DNA from: Syngnathus acus
Lineage: Eukaryota > Chordata > Actinopteri > Syngnathiformes > Syngnathidae
Reading direction: 5' to 3'
DNA: 64,000 nt
Assembly (NCBI RefSeq): GCF_901709675.1
Contig: NC_051101.1
Span: forward strand, 14,717,416 to 14,781,415
Notes under the pieces: model-generated
Database searches by the model: none
What the model was told of the DNA's origin: nothing
Seen by the model: only the letters and a program-made list of their open reading frames with translations
Position numbers and translations under genes: made by a program
In this document: one piece after another, positions 63,977-64,000 of the stretch
Layout: each line of letters begins with the position of its first letter
How positions within the stretch are numbered: position 1 is the first letter of the stretch

Positions 63977-64000
63977 GTTTTTTCCCAGGTCCATCTGACA

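Larger units (their letters stand above)
62562..64000 (+). other. ddc intron 3 (continues past the window)
   Basis: After the donor at 62562 the next DDC exon, expected to start with GSASEA, is not found. The interval carries two long GT repeats (63357-63435 and 63911-63974) and otherwise unremarkable sequence. An acceptor-like tract ends at 63988, but the 12 bases after it do not read as DDC in the required phase. Confidence 0.6.

Noticed and set aside
63985-64000. Start of the next ddc exon
   Set aside because: The acceptor-like site is good, but in the required phase 0 the bases read Val-His-Leu-Thr and not the conserved Gly-Ser-Ala-Ser of DDC.

Overview
The window is vertebrate nuclear DNA, most likely from a ray-finned (teleost) fish. 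Every gene has GT-AG introns. Four of the five genes are complete or nearly so. Microsatellites are very dense, and two tRNA-derived SINE types and small DNA transposons of kinds I know from fish genomes are present. Introns are short: almost all of a CSMD gene fits in 39 kb, whereas the mammalian CSMD genes span hundreds of kilobases or more. The species cannot be named from the sequence.

Layout. 334-39602 (+): 67 exons of a CUB and Sushi multiple domains gene, best matching csmd3 by its C-terminal tail. It carries 13 CUB and 28 sushi domains, a stalk, one membrane helix and a cytoplasmic tail. Only the signal peptide and the first CUB lie upstream. 42358-45684 (-): eomes (Tbr2/eomesodermin), a T-box transcription factor, in six coding exons, tail to tail with csmd3. 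51328-53005 (-): cmc1, a twin CX9C mitochondrial cytochrome oxidase assembly factor, in four exons. 54712-58690 (+): azi2 (NAP1), a TBK1/IKK-epsilon adaptor, head to head with cmc1 across a 1.7 kb interval with two CRE sites and one ETS site. 60390-64000 (+): the start of ddc (aromatic L-amino-acid decarboxylase), with a candidate promoter, a candidate 5' noncoding exon and three coding exons; the rest lies beyond the window.

The genes do not form one pathway. eomes-cmc1-azi2 is an old vertebrate neighbourhood (human 3p24), while csmd3 and ddc are on other human chromosomes, so the flanks mark fish-lineage linkage.

The main anomaly is technical or evolutionary. csmd3 exons between about 1.8 and 9.6 kb carry at least 20 single-base gains or losses, mostly at homopolymers, while the 53 exons from 10.9 kb onward show none that I could find. 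I read this as a low-accuracy consensus patch, not a pseudogene. I found no convincing undescribed system. The best leads are this patch, the compaction of csmd3, a 173-bp TA-flanked inverted-repeat transposon, a perfect hairpin inside a GC-rich minisatellite, an open terminal intron that could give a secreted CSMD3, and repeats lying against splice sites.
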